DNA from: an uncultured Anaerolineaceae bacterium
GTDB taxonomy: Bacteria > Chloroflexota > Anaerolineae > Anaerolineales > Anaerolineaceae
Reading direction: 5' to 3'
Length of the DNA: 6,063 nt
Assembly (NCBI GenBank): GCA_937890875.1
Contig: CALAEB010000038.1
Coordinates: 1-6,063 of the forward strand
This document shows, one piece after another, positions 1-5,895 of this stretch. The notes beneath the pieces were generated by a model, which had not been told where the DNA came from, made no database searches, and saw nothing but the letters and a program-made list of their open reading frames with translations. Position numbers and translations under genes: made by a program. The first letter of the stretch is position 1. Each line of letters begins with the position of its first letter.

Positions 1-1
1 G

Positions 2-466
<465 letters not shown>

Positions 467-473
467 GGTGTTC

Positions 474-507
474 TTTCAGGAATGAACGGAACAGGTTATT
501 CCTGAAA
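474..507 (+). repeat. Perfect 10-bp inverted repeat just after gap
   Basis: TTTCAGGAAT (474-483) and ATTCCTGAAA (498-507) are exact reverse complements around a 14-base loop, starting 8 bases after the gap stop codon. No T-tract follows, so this is not a classical terminator by itself. It may be a 3' stabilising hairpin of the gap mRNA or may assist the terminator that follows at 524-566. Confidence 0.6.
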
Positions 508-523
508 ACATAGCAGCGTTCAG

Positions 524-566
524 AATGATCGGCACTGGTTTATCAACCGGTCCGGTCATTTTTTTT
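524..566 (+). terminator. Rho-independent terminator between gap and pgk
   Basis: The left arm (524-540, AATGATCGGCACTGGTT) pairs with the right arm (545-560, AACCGGTCCGGTCATT) through about 16 pairs, including two G-T wobbles and one bulged C. The loop is TATC, and the right arm runs into an eight-base T-tract. It lies 58 bases past gap and about 50 bases before pgk. gap and pgk are therefore not a simple co-transcribed pair, unless read-through supplies pgk. Confidence 0.8.
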
Positions 567-616
567 AGCTCGGGTTTTGAGTAAGTTAAAAAGATGGAAT
601 TTAAAAAGGAGCGAAA

Positions 617-1792
617 ATGTTTAATAAGAAAACAATTCGGGATATTGATGTAAAAGGGAAGAAAGTCCTCGTTCGGGTTGACTTTAACGTCCCTCTGAAT
701 GACGGCGCCGTAGGAGATGACACACGAATTCGCGGCGCTTTACCGACAATCAACTATTTGCTGGAACAGGGTGCGGCGGTTATTCTTTGTTCGCACCTCG
801 GGCGGCCAAAAGGAAAAGCGGATCCGAAATATTCGCTGAAGCCTGTTGCCGAATATCTGCAAAAACTGGTGCCCAACAAAGTGTACTTTGCCAGCGACTG
901 CATCAACGAGCCTGCTGAAAAAGGCGTTGAAGCGCTGAAACCGGGCGAAATTCTTGTCCTTGAGAATACGCGCTATTACGATGCCGAAGAGAAAAACGAT
1001 ATGGCTTTTGCGGAAAAACTCGCCAATTTAGCCGACCTTTACGTAAATGACGCTTTCGGGACAGCGCACCGCGCCCATGCGTCAACCGAAGGGGTAACGC
1101 ACTACAAATCCGGCGTCGCCGGTTTCCTGCTCGAAAAAGAGATCCAATATCTTTCCGGCGCGGTTGAAGATCCGAAACGCCCATTTGTCGCAATTTTAGG
1201 CGGCGCAAAAATTTCGGACAAAATCGGCGTGATCAAAAACCTGCTGAACAAAGCGGATAAAGTTTTGATCGGCGGCGGAATGGCAAACACTTTCTTTAAG
1301 GCGCAGGGCGTGGAAATGGCGGACTCACTGGTCCAGGATGAAGCGTTGGAAACCGCAAAAGAAATTCTGGCAGCCGCGTCCGATAAGCTGGTATTACCAG
1401 TAGACGTAGTGATCGCCGACAAATTTGAAAACGATGCCGCCACAAAAGAAATCCCCGTCGAAGACGTCCCGGCAGGCTGGCGAATTCTGGACATCGGCCC
1501 CAAAACAATTGAAGCTTACAGCAAATTGGTTGCAGGCGCCGGAACCGTTGTCTGGAACGGTCCGATGGGTGTTTTTGAATTACCCAACTTTGCCAAAGGG
1601 ACCTTCGGGGTTGCCAAAGCAGTCGCTGACAGTAACGCCATCTCCATCATCGGCGGCGGTGACTCGGTTGCGGCCATTCAGGAATCCGGTCTGGCCGATA
1701 AAGTCACCCATATTTCGACCGGCGGCGGAGCATCGCTGGAGATGCTGGAAGGAATCGTTCTGCCCGGTGTTGCTGCGTTGGAAGACAAATAG
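617..1792 (+). CDS. pgk: Phosphoglycerate kinase
   Basis: Transfers the acyl phosphate of 1,3-bisphosphoglycerate to ADP, giving ATP and 3-phosphoglycerate; a cytosolic, monomeric two-domain enzyme of glycolysis. Its 391 residues match the usual bacterial length. The N-terminal substrate domain shows the PGK signature VRVDFNVP (residues 19-26), HLGRP (60-64), ENTRY with Arg119 and HRAH with Arg152. The C-terminal nucleotide domain shows [11 protein letters not shown] (193-203), [10 protein letters not shown] (217-226), [11 protein letters not shown] (311-321), GGGDS (346-350) and [13 protein letters not shown] (367-379). The start is supported by AAAGGAG at 605-611, five bases before the ATG. 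No truncation or missing key residue is visible. The upstream partner gap makes its substrate. I could not find a convincing promoter in the short space after the gap terminator, so expression may rely on read-through or a promoter I cannot recognise. Three hairpins follow the stop codon. Confidence 0.98.
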   Translation: MFNKKTIRDIDVKGKKVLVRVDFNVPLNDGAVGDDTRIRGALPTINYLLEQGAAVILCSHLGRPKGKADPKYSLKPVAEYLQKLVPNKVYFASDCINEPAEKGVEALKPGEILVLENTRYYDAEEKNDMAFAEKLANLADLYVNDAFGTAHRAHASTEGVTHYKSGVAGFLLEKEIQYLSGAVEDPKRPFVAILGGAKISDKIGVIKNLLNKADKVLIGGGMANTFFKAQGVEMADSLVQDEALETAKEILAAASDKLVLPVDVVIADKFENDAATKEIPVEDVPAGWRILDIGPKTIEAYSKLVAGAGTVVWNGPMGVFELPNFAKGTFGVAKAVADSNAISIIGGGDSVAAIQESGLADKVTHISTGGGASLEMLEGIVLPGVAALEDK

Positions 1793-1835
1793 AATCGCGT
1801 AAATACCAGAAACGTCTTGTAAATCAACAATACAA

Positions 1836-1859
1836 AAGGGCCGCCAGATGGCGGTCCTT
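1836..1859. terminator. First of three hairpins after pgk
   Basis: AAGGGCCGCC (1836-1845) and GGCGGTCCTT (1850-1859) form a 10-bp stem with one G-T pair around the loop AGAT. On the + strand it is followed by TTAGACAG, a poor T-tract. On the - strand the stem runs into CCCTTTTGTATTG, but with one A-C mismatch. It lies 43 bases after pgk and probably helps end transcription. Its use as a true terminator is uncertain. Confidence 0.5.
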
Positions 1860-1875
1860 AGACAGTATGTATTCA

Positions 1876-1911
1876 GAAATATGGCGTAGCGTAAAAGCTA
1901 CGCCATATTTC
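1876..1911. repeat. Second hairpin after pgk: perfect 15-bp stem
   Basis: GAAATATGGCGTAGC (1876-1890) and its exact reverse complement (1897-1911) flank the 6-base loop GTAAAA. There is no T-tract on either side, so a terminator role is not obvious. It may be a 3' RNA stem, an attachment-like palindrome, or a small repeated palindromic element. Confidence 0.6.
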
Positions 1912-1917
1912 CGTTAC

Positions 1918-1961
1918 TAGCCAAAAGGCGGTTTTGAAAAATCAAAACCGCCTTTTGGCTA
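1918..1961. terminator. Third hairpin: perfect 20-bp stem, likely bidirectional terminator
   Basis: The arms at 1918-1937 and 1942-1961 are exact reverse complements over 20 bases around an AAAA loop. Inside the stem, GGCGGTTTTGA and its partner are flanked by AAAA on one side and TTTT on the other, so either strand can form a GC-rich stem followed by T residues. On the + strand TGTTATTTTATTTT follows. It sits between convergent pgk (+) and the methyltransferase region (-), eight bases past the last stop codon on the - strand, which is the right place for a shared terminator. Confidence 0.65.
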
Positions 1962-1968
1962 TGTTATT

Positions 1969-2082
1969 TTATTTTGCACATAACGATTCAGCCGTATCAA
2001 CAACGGTTTCCGTCATTTTCGTTGGGGCCGACAAGAGTCATTTATGATTTTCAATATCGGAAATCGTACCCGGCTCCATCAT
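1969..2082 (-). pseudogene. Short coupled reading frame with an in-frame TGA, after the methyltransferase
   Basis: On the - strand the ATG at 2082-2080 overlaps the methyltransferase stop (ATGA, four shared bases), a typical translational-coupling arrangement. The frame gives MMEPGTISDIENHK, then TGA (2040-2038), then continues open for 22 codons (LLSAPTKMTETVVDTAESLC and two more) to TAA at 1971-1969. The amino-acid content looks protein-like on both sides of the TGA. I do not recognise the family. Either a functional peptide of only 14 residues is made, or a small gene of about 37 codons has decayed by a nonsense mutation. TGA acts as an ordinary stop in the methyltransferase and the helix-turn-helix gene beside it, so recoding is unlikely. 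It could also be chance sequence. Confidence 0.3.
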
Positions 2083-2798
2083 TTTTTCCGTAGAACGAAG
2101 GCAATAAAATTTAAATATTTCCCACCACCAGCCCTCATCGCCTTACGGTCATTTACCGCGATTTCATTTTCCTGCCTTATCCAATCTGCCCAAAGCTCCT
2201 CATTATTTCCCTTCATCTCGTAAATGGAAATGACTTCAGCATCCCGGCTATTATTCAATATTTCCGTCCAATAGGGAATATCATGCAGATAGGCAAGCTG
2301 TTCTGGTGTCCATGAAAGGAGCAATTCTTTCGGAAGATTATCGTGGCAGTCCTTTTTCATACCGGGAACACAGATGTAAAGATAACCGCCTCCTTTGACG
2401 AAAGGTAACAGCTTTGTGTCCAAGTATTCTGGGTCGCGTCCCCAAAAGTTATAGGAATCAGTGCTAACCACCGCGTCGAAAAAGTCTTTCTCAAAGGGAA
2501 AGGCGGTAGCGTCAGCCTTAACAGGTATTACCTGTTCATGCGTAAGTCCCATTTCATCAAAGAATTTGCGGTTCGCCTGCGGGTCACTCCACAAATCCGC
2601 GGCATAAACGGTGAAGCCATAATCTTTTACGAGCATAACGCTTGTAAGTCCCTGTCCACTCCCGAGATCGCAGACAAGACCTCCTGCGGGAATTTTATGA
2701 TTTAACAGCATTTCTTCCTGCAATTTGAAAGGGTTAGGCCCCATGATTTTTGACAGTAATTCGGGGGTGTTGTACTTTTGACTTTTAGTGTATTCCAT
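2079..2798 (-). CDS. Class I SAM-dependent methyltransferase
   Basis: A 239-residue cytosolic protein with a seven-stranded (Rossmann-like) methyltransferase core; it would move a methyl group from S-adenosylmethionine to an unknown acceptor. SAM-binding motif I is VCDLGSGQG (42-50). The acidic end of strand 2 is AADL with Asp69. KADATAF (94-100) corresponds to the adenine-contacting region, and FDAVVSTDSYNFWG (107-120) to strand 4 with the post-motif region. There is no signal peptide or membrane segment and no DNA-methylase NPPY/DPPY motif, so a small-molecule or protein substrate is more likely than DNA. The start at 2798 is supported by AAGGA nine bases upstream. The upstream helix-turn-helix gene on the same strand has its own terminator, so the two are probably separate transcripts; I see no clear promoter here. 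The gene is more AT-rich than pgk and looks like a Firmicutes-type accessory gene. Substrate unknown. Confidence 0.85.
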   Translation of the reverse strand: MEYTKSQKYNTPELLSKIMGPNPFKLQEEMLLNHKIPAGGLVCDLGSGQGLTSVMLVKDYGFTVYAADLWSDPQANRKFFDEMGLTHEQVIPVKADATAFPFEKDFFDAVVSTDSYNFWGRDPEYLDTKLLPFVKGGGYLYICVPGMKKDCHDNLPKELLLSWTPEQLAYLHDIPYWTEILNNSRDAEVISIYEMKGNNEELWADWIRQENEIAVNDRKAMRAGGGKYLNFIAFVLRKK

Positions 2799-2896
2799 TG
2801 TGATTGATCCTTATTTTTATTTGCTTTATTGCATTTACATAGTTAAATATACTCCGCCCCTTTTCTAAAAGCTCCCTACCAGACAATTCAGAAACA

Positions 2897-2934
2897 AAAA
2901 AGCGACATGGATTAGAAACGCCATATCGCCTTTT
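2897..2934 (-). terminator. Rho-independent terminator of the helix-turn-helix gene
   Basis: Read on the - strand, AAAAGGCGATATGG (2934-2921) pairs with CCATGTCGCTTTTT (2910-2897): 14 pairs with two G-T wobbles, a 10-base loop, and a T-rich 3' arm followed by one more T. On the + strand the same two positions become mismatches (A-C and C-A), so it is built for the - strand. It begins six bases after the stop codon of the 91-residue gene and separates it from the methyltransferase. Confidence 0.75.
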
Positions 2935-2939
2935 ATAGC

Positions 2940-3215
2940 TCATTTATTAGTCTTCATCATGGACAATATCTTATAGATCGTCTTGAGAGATAAATAATAT
3001 TTGTTCGCCAGTTCCTCAACAGGAACGCCGCGGTTATATTCTTTGAAAATAGCAGCGTTTCGCTCGGCATAGAGTTGTCTGCTATTTTTGAGTTCTCCCC
3101 ACGCTCTTTTATTCTCGACTTTCCGAGGGATATAAAGATATTCTCCGTCTATATGTTGCTGTATTGCCGCAATCAAATCGTCCGGCAATACAAAGATTGC
3201 ATTTTTATAGCCCAT
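2940..3215 (-). CDS. CD3324-like / Mor-type helix-turn-helix protein
   Basis: A 91-residue soluble protein. The N-terminal half carries a conserved block of this small family, MGYKNAIFVLPDDLIAAIQ (1-19) and DGEYLYIPRK (23-32). The middle KRAWGELKNSRQLYAERN (36-53) resembles the segment before the recognition domain in Mor/C-type activators. The C-terminal VPVEELANKYYLSLKTIYKIL (64-84) is a clear helix-turn-helix. It probably binds DNA as a regulator, but its target is unknown; the downstream methyltransferase and its own promoter are the nearest candidates. I start it at the ATG at 3215 because AGGAGG lies six bases upstream and the family begins with M-x-YKNA. An in-frame ATG at 3254 would add 13 residues without family support and would translate across the Shine-Dalgarno sequence. 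It is the expected length and has its own terminator. The family name is recalled from memory of clostridial homologues. Confidence 0.8.
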   Translation of the reverse strand: MGYKNAIFVLPDDLIAAIQQHIDGEYLYIPRKVENKRAWGELKNSRQLYAERNAAIFKEYNRGVPVEELANKYYLSLKTIYKILSMMKTNK

Positions 3216-3221
3216 TGTGCG

Positions 3222-3227
3222 CCTCCT
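3222..3227 (-). promoter_or_regulatory. Shine-Dalgarno sequence that fixes the start of the helix-turn-helix gene
   Basis: AGGAGG on the - strand, six bases before the ATG at 3215. This near-perfect site rules out the longer reading from 3254. Confidence 0.85.
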
Positions 3228-3250
3228 ATAGAATTGAAAGATAGGATTAC

Positions 3251-3301
3251 GCAAGGACTATCCTCATATTTGAATTATGCGACAGCCCTTGCTACGCACA
3301 A
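3251..3301 (-). promoter_or_regulatory. Candidate promoter embedded in an inverted repeat, upstream of the helix-turn-helix gene
   Basis: On the - strand TTGTGC (3301-3296), a 16-base spacer and CATAAT (3279-3274) form a possible sigma-70-type promoter, weak at -35. The -10 box lies inside an imperfect inverted repeat with arms 3251-3262 and 3281-3292 (12 pairs with two wobbles on the - strand RNA, plus an inner CATA/TATG pair). Such an arrangement could be an operator for autoregulation, or a leader hairpin if transcription starts further upstream. No experimental support; chance is possible. Confidence 0.35.
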
Positions 3302-3349
3302 TACCGACGCCAAGATATTTTTGGTAATAAGACAATGCTCCTTTCGTAT

Positions 3350-3533
3350 TTATTTACTGTTCTTGTCTGTAGTATACTTCTTTGCTCGTTTCATTTCATC
3401 CTTGCCGCCGAACATCCTGATAATTTTCTCATTTTCAACCGATGGCGGCGCTGGAAAACAAATAAAACCGAGTATAGCTGACACGAAAACGAATTTCTGA
3501 AATCGACAGGAAGTTAAAAAGCCACTGGTTTAG
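3350..3533 (-). pseudogene. 5'-truncated remnant of a small membrane protein gene
   Basis: An open - strand frame runs from the in-frame TAA inside the nfo terminator hairpin to TAA at 3352-3350. It contains no ATG or TTG upstream of its hydrophobic segment; only a GTG at 3484 could start it, and no ribosome binding site precedes that GTG. From the codon for Cys near 3505 it reads CRFQKFVFVSAILGFICF, then PAPPSVENEKIIRMFGGKDE, then a basic tail MKRAKKYTTDKNSK. One hydrophobic membrane-type segment followed by a charged tail is protein-like. I read it as the 3' end of a gene whose beginning was lost where the segment joined the nfo terminator. Family unknown. The stretch between its stop and the helix-turn-helix gene (about 135 bases) holds only the inverted repeat and possible promoter. 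A long + strand frame over 3075-3500 is antisense and not supported. Confidence 0.4.
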
Positions 3534-3550
3534 CCGGTGGCTTTTTTTTT
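3516..3550. terminator. Strong terminator at the end of the ricT-nfo operon
   Basis: GCCACTGG (3521-3528) and CCGGTGGC (3534-3541) pair around TTTAG, extended by AAAAA (3516-3520) against T residues (3542-3546). On the - strand, where it follows the nfo stop by about 15 bases, the stem has one C-A mismatch and a five-T tail. On the + strand that pair is a T-G wobble and nine T residues follow, making the + direction the better terminator. It can serve both directions. Confidence 0.8.
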
Positions 3551-3564
3551 AGCAAGCGAAATCT

Positions 3565-4404
3565 CTACCCCTGAAAAGCTTCTTGAAGCAGTTTGATTTC
3601 CGCGGCATATCCGGGAATTTCATTCGGTGTCTCCAGGTTGAACGGAAGATGCTTCAAAGCCGGGTGATTGATGATCCGGACGATCGCTTCGGTTCCAATC
3701 GTACCTTCACCGATTTTCTCATGACGGTCCTTCCTGCTGTCAAAAGGCATTTTACTGTCATTCAGGTGGAAAGCCTTCAAACGGTCAAGCCCGACAATTT
3801 GATCAAACTGTGTCAAAACACCATCCAGATCGTTCACAATATCATAACCGGCCGAATACAAGTGGCAGGAGTCCATACAAACCCCGAGCTTTTCTGTCAA
3901 TTCGACACGGGAAATAATGTCCCGGATTTCCTCAAAGTGGCTCCCGACTTCGCTGCCTTTTCCAGACATGGTCTCCAACAGGACGGTCGTCGACAAATCC
4001 GGCGTAAGTGTCTTATTCAACGCGTCGGCGATCAGATCGATAGCCATTTCGATGCCCTGCCCGACATGACTGCCGGGATGAAAATTGTAAAGGGCGCCAG
4101 GCAACCTTTCCATAATATTCAGATCATCCGCCATCACCATCAAAGCAAACTCCCGAACATGCGGATCAGCCGAACAGGCATTCAGCGTATATGGCGCATG
4201 CGCCACAATCGGGGCGAATTCATTTTCTTTCAGGAGTTCATTCAGCCCCTCAATGTCACCGGGAACAATTTCTTTTGATTTTCCGCCGCGCGGGTTTCTG
4301 GTGAAAAACTGAAACGTATTCGCATGAATGCTCAACGCTTCCTGCCCCATGTGAAGGTACCCACCGGCAACAGACAAGTGACAGCCAATGTTCAACCTCG
4401 ACAT
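3565..4404 (-). CDS. nfo: Endonuclease IV (deoxyribonuclease IV, AP endonuclease)
   Basis: Cleaves the DNA backbone 5' to abasic sites and trims blocked 3' ends in base-excision repair; a TIM-barrel enzyme with three zinc ions. The 279 residues match the family length. All nine metal ligands of the E. coli enzyme have counterparts: His69 (AHAPY), His109 (NFHPGSHVG), Glu144 (LLETMSGKG), Asp178 and His181 ([13 protein letters not shown]), His213 (FHLNDSK), Asp226 and His228 (DRHEKIGEG) and Glu258 (LETPN). The enzyme is therefore expected to be active. The start codon follows the ricT stop without any gap (TAA then ATG), with AGAGG eight bases upstream inside the end of ricT, so translation is probably coupled. 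A terminator lies about 15 bases after the stop. The + strand carries a long antisense frame over 3583-4278, which is a shadow of this gene. Confidence 0.97.
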   Translation of the reverse strand: MSRLNIGCHLSVAGGYLHMGQEALSIHANTFQFFTRNPRGGKSKEIVPGDIEGLNELLKENEFAPIVAHAPYTLNACSADPHVREFALMVMADDLNIMERLPGALYNFHPGSHVGQGIEMAIDLIADALNKTLTPDLSTTVLLETMSGKGSEVGSHFEEIRDIISRVELTEKLGVCMDSCHLYSAGYDIVNDLDGVLTQFDQIVGLDRLKAFHLNDSKMPFDSRKDRHEKIGEGTIGTEAIVRIINHPALKHLPFNLETPNEIPGYAAEIKLLQEAFQG

Positions 4405-5265
4405 TTATTCAGCCTCTTTGCCATCTGCCGGCGGTGTTGCCTGATCTTCATAAGTGATCTGATCCCGCTTAAACTCTCTCTTTCCGACATCCGGTATGCT
4501 CACCAATACGGCCCCACGCAATGGAAACAACTCGACGACTTTCCCTTCACCCTGCGGCGTAACCACCCGTTTATTTTTCTTCGGAAGAAGTTTCCGGCAC
4601 TCGACATAATAATCATTCTCATAAACGAGACAGCAGCGCAACCGGCCGCACATTCCGGTGATCTCTGTCGGCGTCAATGAAATACCCTGTTCTTTCGCCA
4701 TCCGGATCGAGATACTGCTGAATTCGGTCAAATACCGGGAACAGCAGCGGCAGGCTAACCCGCACGCGCCCATGCCGCCGATCAATTTCGCCACGTCGCG
4801 CGGCCCAAGCTGGCGGATATCAACCACAGGCACTGAAAAAGCTTTCTGAATGTCATATTTCAGCGTCTTCAAATCCACTTTATCTTCAATGCTGCAGGAA
4901 TAAGTAACCGTGAGTCTGGATCCATCAAAACCGTATTCCGCATCCAAAATCCGGATCTCTTTCAATCCCAGTTCTTTAACCCGCTGCTTCGCGAACTGGA
5001 TAACTTCCGTCTTTTTTGAATTAAGCGTTTCGCGGACAATCAGTTCCCGCGGCGTCGCAAGCCCCTCAATCGATTTTAGCGGTTCCCCCTCTGCCTCGAA
5101 ATCATGCAGGACCTGAACAACCTCACCAATTTGTCTCCCCTTGCTTGTTTCCACAATCACATAGTCTTTCAGATCAATCGTCCGAAAGTCCGCTGCGTCA
5201 AAATGATAAATTTTACTGCCTCTTGAAAATCGGATTCCGACTACAAGCTCATAAGTCTGCGCCAT
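4405..5265 (-). CDS. ricT: PSP1 domain protein (RicT/YaaT family)
   Basis: A cytosolic protein of 286 residues. In Bacillus subtilis RicT (YaaT) is a member of the RicA-RicF-RicT complex, which binds Fe-S clusters and assists RNase Y in mRNA processing; the role in other phyla is less clear. Family features in order are VVGIRFSRGSKIYHFD (8-23), the PSP1 core with ETSKGRQIGEVV (39-50), and the cysteine-rich region GGMGACGLACRCCSRYL (163-179) with KEQGISLTPTEITGMCGRLR (191-210) followed by CCLVYEND (211-218). The C-terminal part VVTPQGEGKVVELFPLRGAV is also typical. Cysteines at 168, 172, 174, 175, 206, 211 and 212 could bind Fe-S clusters. The start at 5265 fits the family's N-terminus, but no good ribosome binding site is visible: only 16 bases of genomic sequence remain before an adapter artefact, so the true upstream region is missing. 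It forms a tandem pair with nfo. The symbol is by family, not proven function. Confidence 0.9.
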   Translation of the reverse strand: MAQTYELVVGIRFSRGSKIYHFDAADFRTIDLKDYVIVETSKGRQIGEVVQVLHDFEAEGEPLKSIEGLATPRELIVRETLNSKKTEVIQFAKQRVKELGLKEIRILDAEYGFDGSRLTVTYSCSIEDKVDLKTLKYDIQKAFSVPVVDIRQLGPRDVAKLIGGMGACGLACRCCSRYLTEFSSISIRMAKEQGISLTPTEITGMCGRLRCCLVYENDYYVECRKLLPKKNKRVVTPQGEGKVVELFPLRGAVLVSIPDVGKREFKRDQITYEDQATPPADGKEAE

Positions 5266-5281
5266 AATTATTCGTCTTTCT

Positions 5282-5302
5282 AGACGTGTGCTCTTCCGAT
5301 CT
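5282..5302 (-). other. Illumina TruSeq adapter left in the assembly (artefact, false join)
   Basis: These 21 bases are identical to the 3' TruSeq adapter. The - strand reads AGATCGGAAGAGC followed by ACACGTCT. The adapter begins directly after the SH3b-side DNA, in the normal orientation for read-through at the end of an insert. It should then continue with GAACTCCAG but instead switches to ricT-side DNA. The sequence is not biological, so the two sides may not be neighbours in the genome, or even come from the same genome. I judge this nearly certain, because a 21-base chance match exactly starting at the adapter's first base is negligible. Confidence 0.97.
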
Positions 5303-5303
5303 G

Positions 5304-5884
5304 CTAAATGCCGATAATCAGCCCTAAAATCAGGCAGGCCGAAATGACTAACCCCATCGGAATTGTGCTGTTAATTGCCACACCCGGATCTGTCTGAAAA
5401 GTAGGGATCGATAAGGGGGCCGGTTGTGTAAAAGTGGCCAGCCGGGAGGGTTCTACCGTAATAATAAATTGAGCGGCTAATGTCGGGTCAATTGTGTTTG
5501 TGGTCCGCGGTGTAGGCGTGTTCGGGATCGTTACAATCGGCAGATCCCCAAGATAATCAACATAAGAAGCATAAACCCAGGCGTAACCGCCAGGACCACC
5601 GGAATATTCAATCAGCAGCCAGTTTCCGCCTTCGGTCTTACCTTTTGCGACCGCCTGCTGATTAATAACCATCGTACCTACTTTATCATACTCCGTACCC
5701 GGGCCGGCGCGCAGATTGATCTGCGGATTAGCCGGATCGTTCTTCACCGTAACAACAACGCCTCGATCCGTCCCGGTCACCGTCGGAATACTGTCAAAGA
5801 AACAAAGAAGAGGACAAAAATAAAAAACGCAGAAAGCGGTTTTCTTTCTTCCCATCCTATACGGATACACTTCATTATTTCCAT
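5304..5884 (-). CDS. Secreted/membrane SH3b-domain protein with apparent frameshift
   Basis: The best start is the ATG at 5884, with AAGGAG five bases upstream. Its frame gives MEIMKCIRIGWEERKPLSAF followed by a hydrophobic FIFVLFFVSL segment, like a signal peptide or membrane anchor, but stops at 5777. The rest lies in another frame, open from 5870 to the TAG at 5306-5304. That frame holds a bacterial SH3 (SH3b) domain from about GVVVTVKNDPANPQINLRAG through GPGTEYDKVGTM and GGNWLLIEYS to YAWVYASYV. It continues with a Thr/Pro linker (NTPTPRTTNT) and a final hydrophobic stretch, GLVISACLILGLIIGI, that could anchor it in the membrane. Joining the frames needs one extra base, most simply in a T-run such as near 5790-5800, giving about 193 residues. 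SH3b domains usually bind cell-wall or surface ligands. The stop is one base from the adapter artefact. The alternative is a decayed gene or a wrong base in the assembly; a truly functional frameshift is less likely. Confidence 0.65.
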
Positions 5885-5889
5885 CAACG

Positions 5890-5895
5890 CTCCTT
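5890..5895 (-). promoter_or_regulatory. Shine-Dalgarno sequence of the SH3b gene
   Basis: AAGGAG on the - strand, five bases before the ATG at 5884. It supports initiation in the frame that encodes the hydrophobic signal segment. No comparable site precedes the ATG at 5870 of the SH3b frame, so a frameshift between the two is needed. Confidence 0.75.

Noticed and set aside
577..605. TTGAGT - 17 bases - TTTAAA as a pgk promoter
   Set aside because: Transcription would begin at or past the ribosome binding site, so the message would lack it.
903..1802. Several long open frames in other phases over pgk (903-1208 -, 1102-1503 -, 1296-1508 -, 1425-1802 +)
   Set aside because: They overlap the certain pgk frame, have low-complexity or unnatural composition, and lack ribosome binding sites.
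1911..1961. Integron attC site from GTTACTAG next to a large palindrome
   Set aside because: It lacks the GTTRRRY/RYYYAAC pair, there is no integrase, and the stem is perfectly paired with none of the extrahelical bases that attC sites have.
2000..2040. Selenocysteine or tryptophan decoding of the TGA at 2040-2038
   Set aside because: No stable SECIS-like hairpin follows the TGA, and neighbouring genes use TGA as an ordinary stop.
3264..3335. 23-residue frame starting at TTG (- strand), a possible leader peptide before the helix-turn-helix gene
   Set aside because: AAAGGAG lies only two bases from the TTG, too close for initiation, and the peptide has no codon run typical of an attenuator.
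3075..3500. 141-codon + strand frame
   Set aside because: It is antisense to the helix-turn-helix gene and its leader; composition is rich in Phe, Ile and Ser, as expected of an antisense shadow.
3583..4278. 231-codon + strand frame
   Set aside because: It is antisense to nfo, whose nine metal ligands are all present, and its translation shows no recognisable domain.
4324..5116. Three + strand frames (4324-4680, 4658-4849, 4910-5116)
   Set aside because: They are shadows of nfo and ricT on the opposite strand, without family features.
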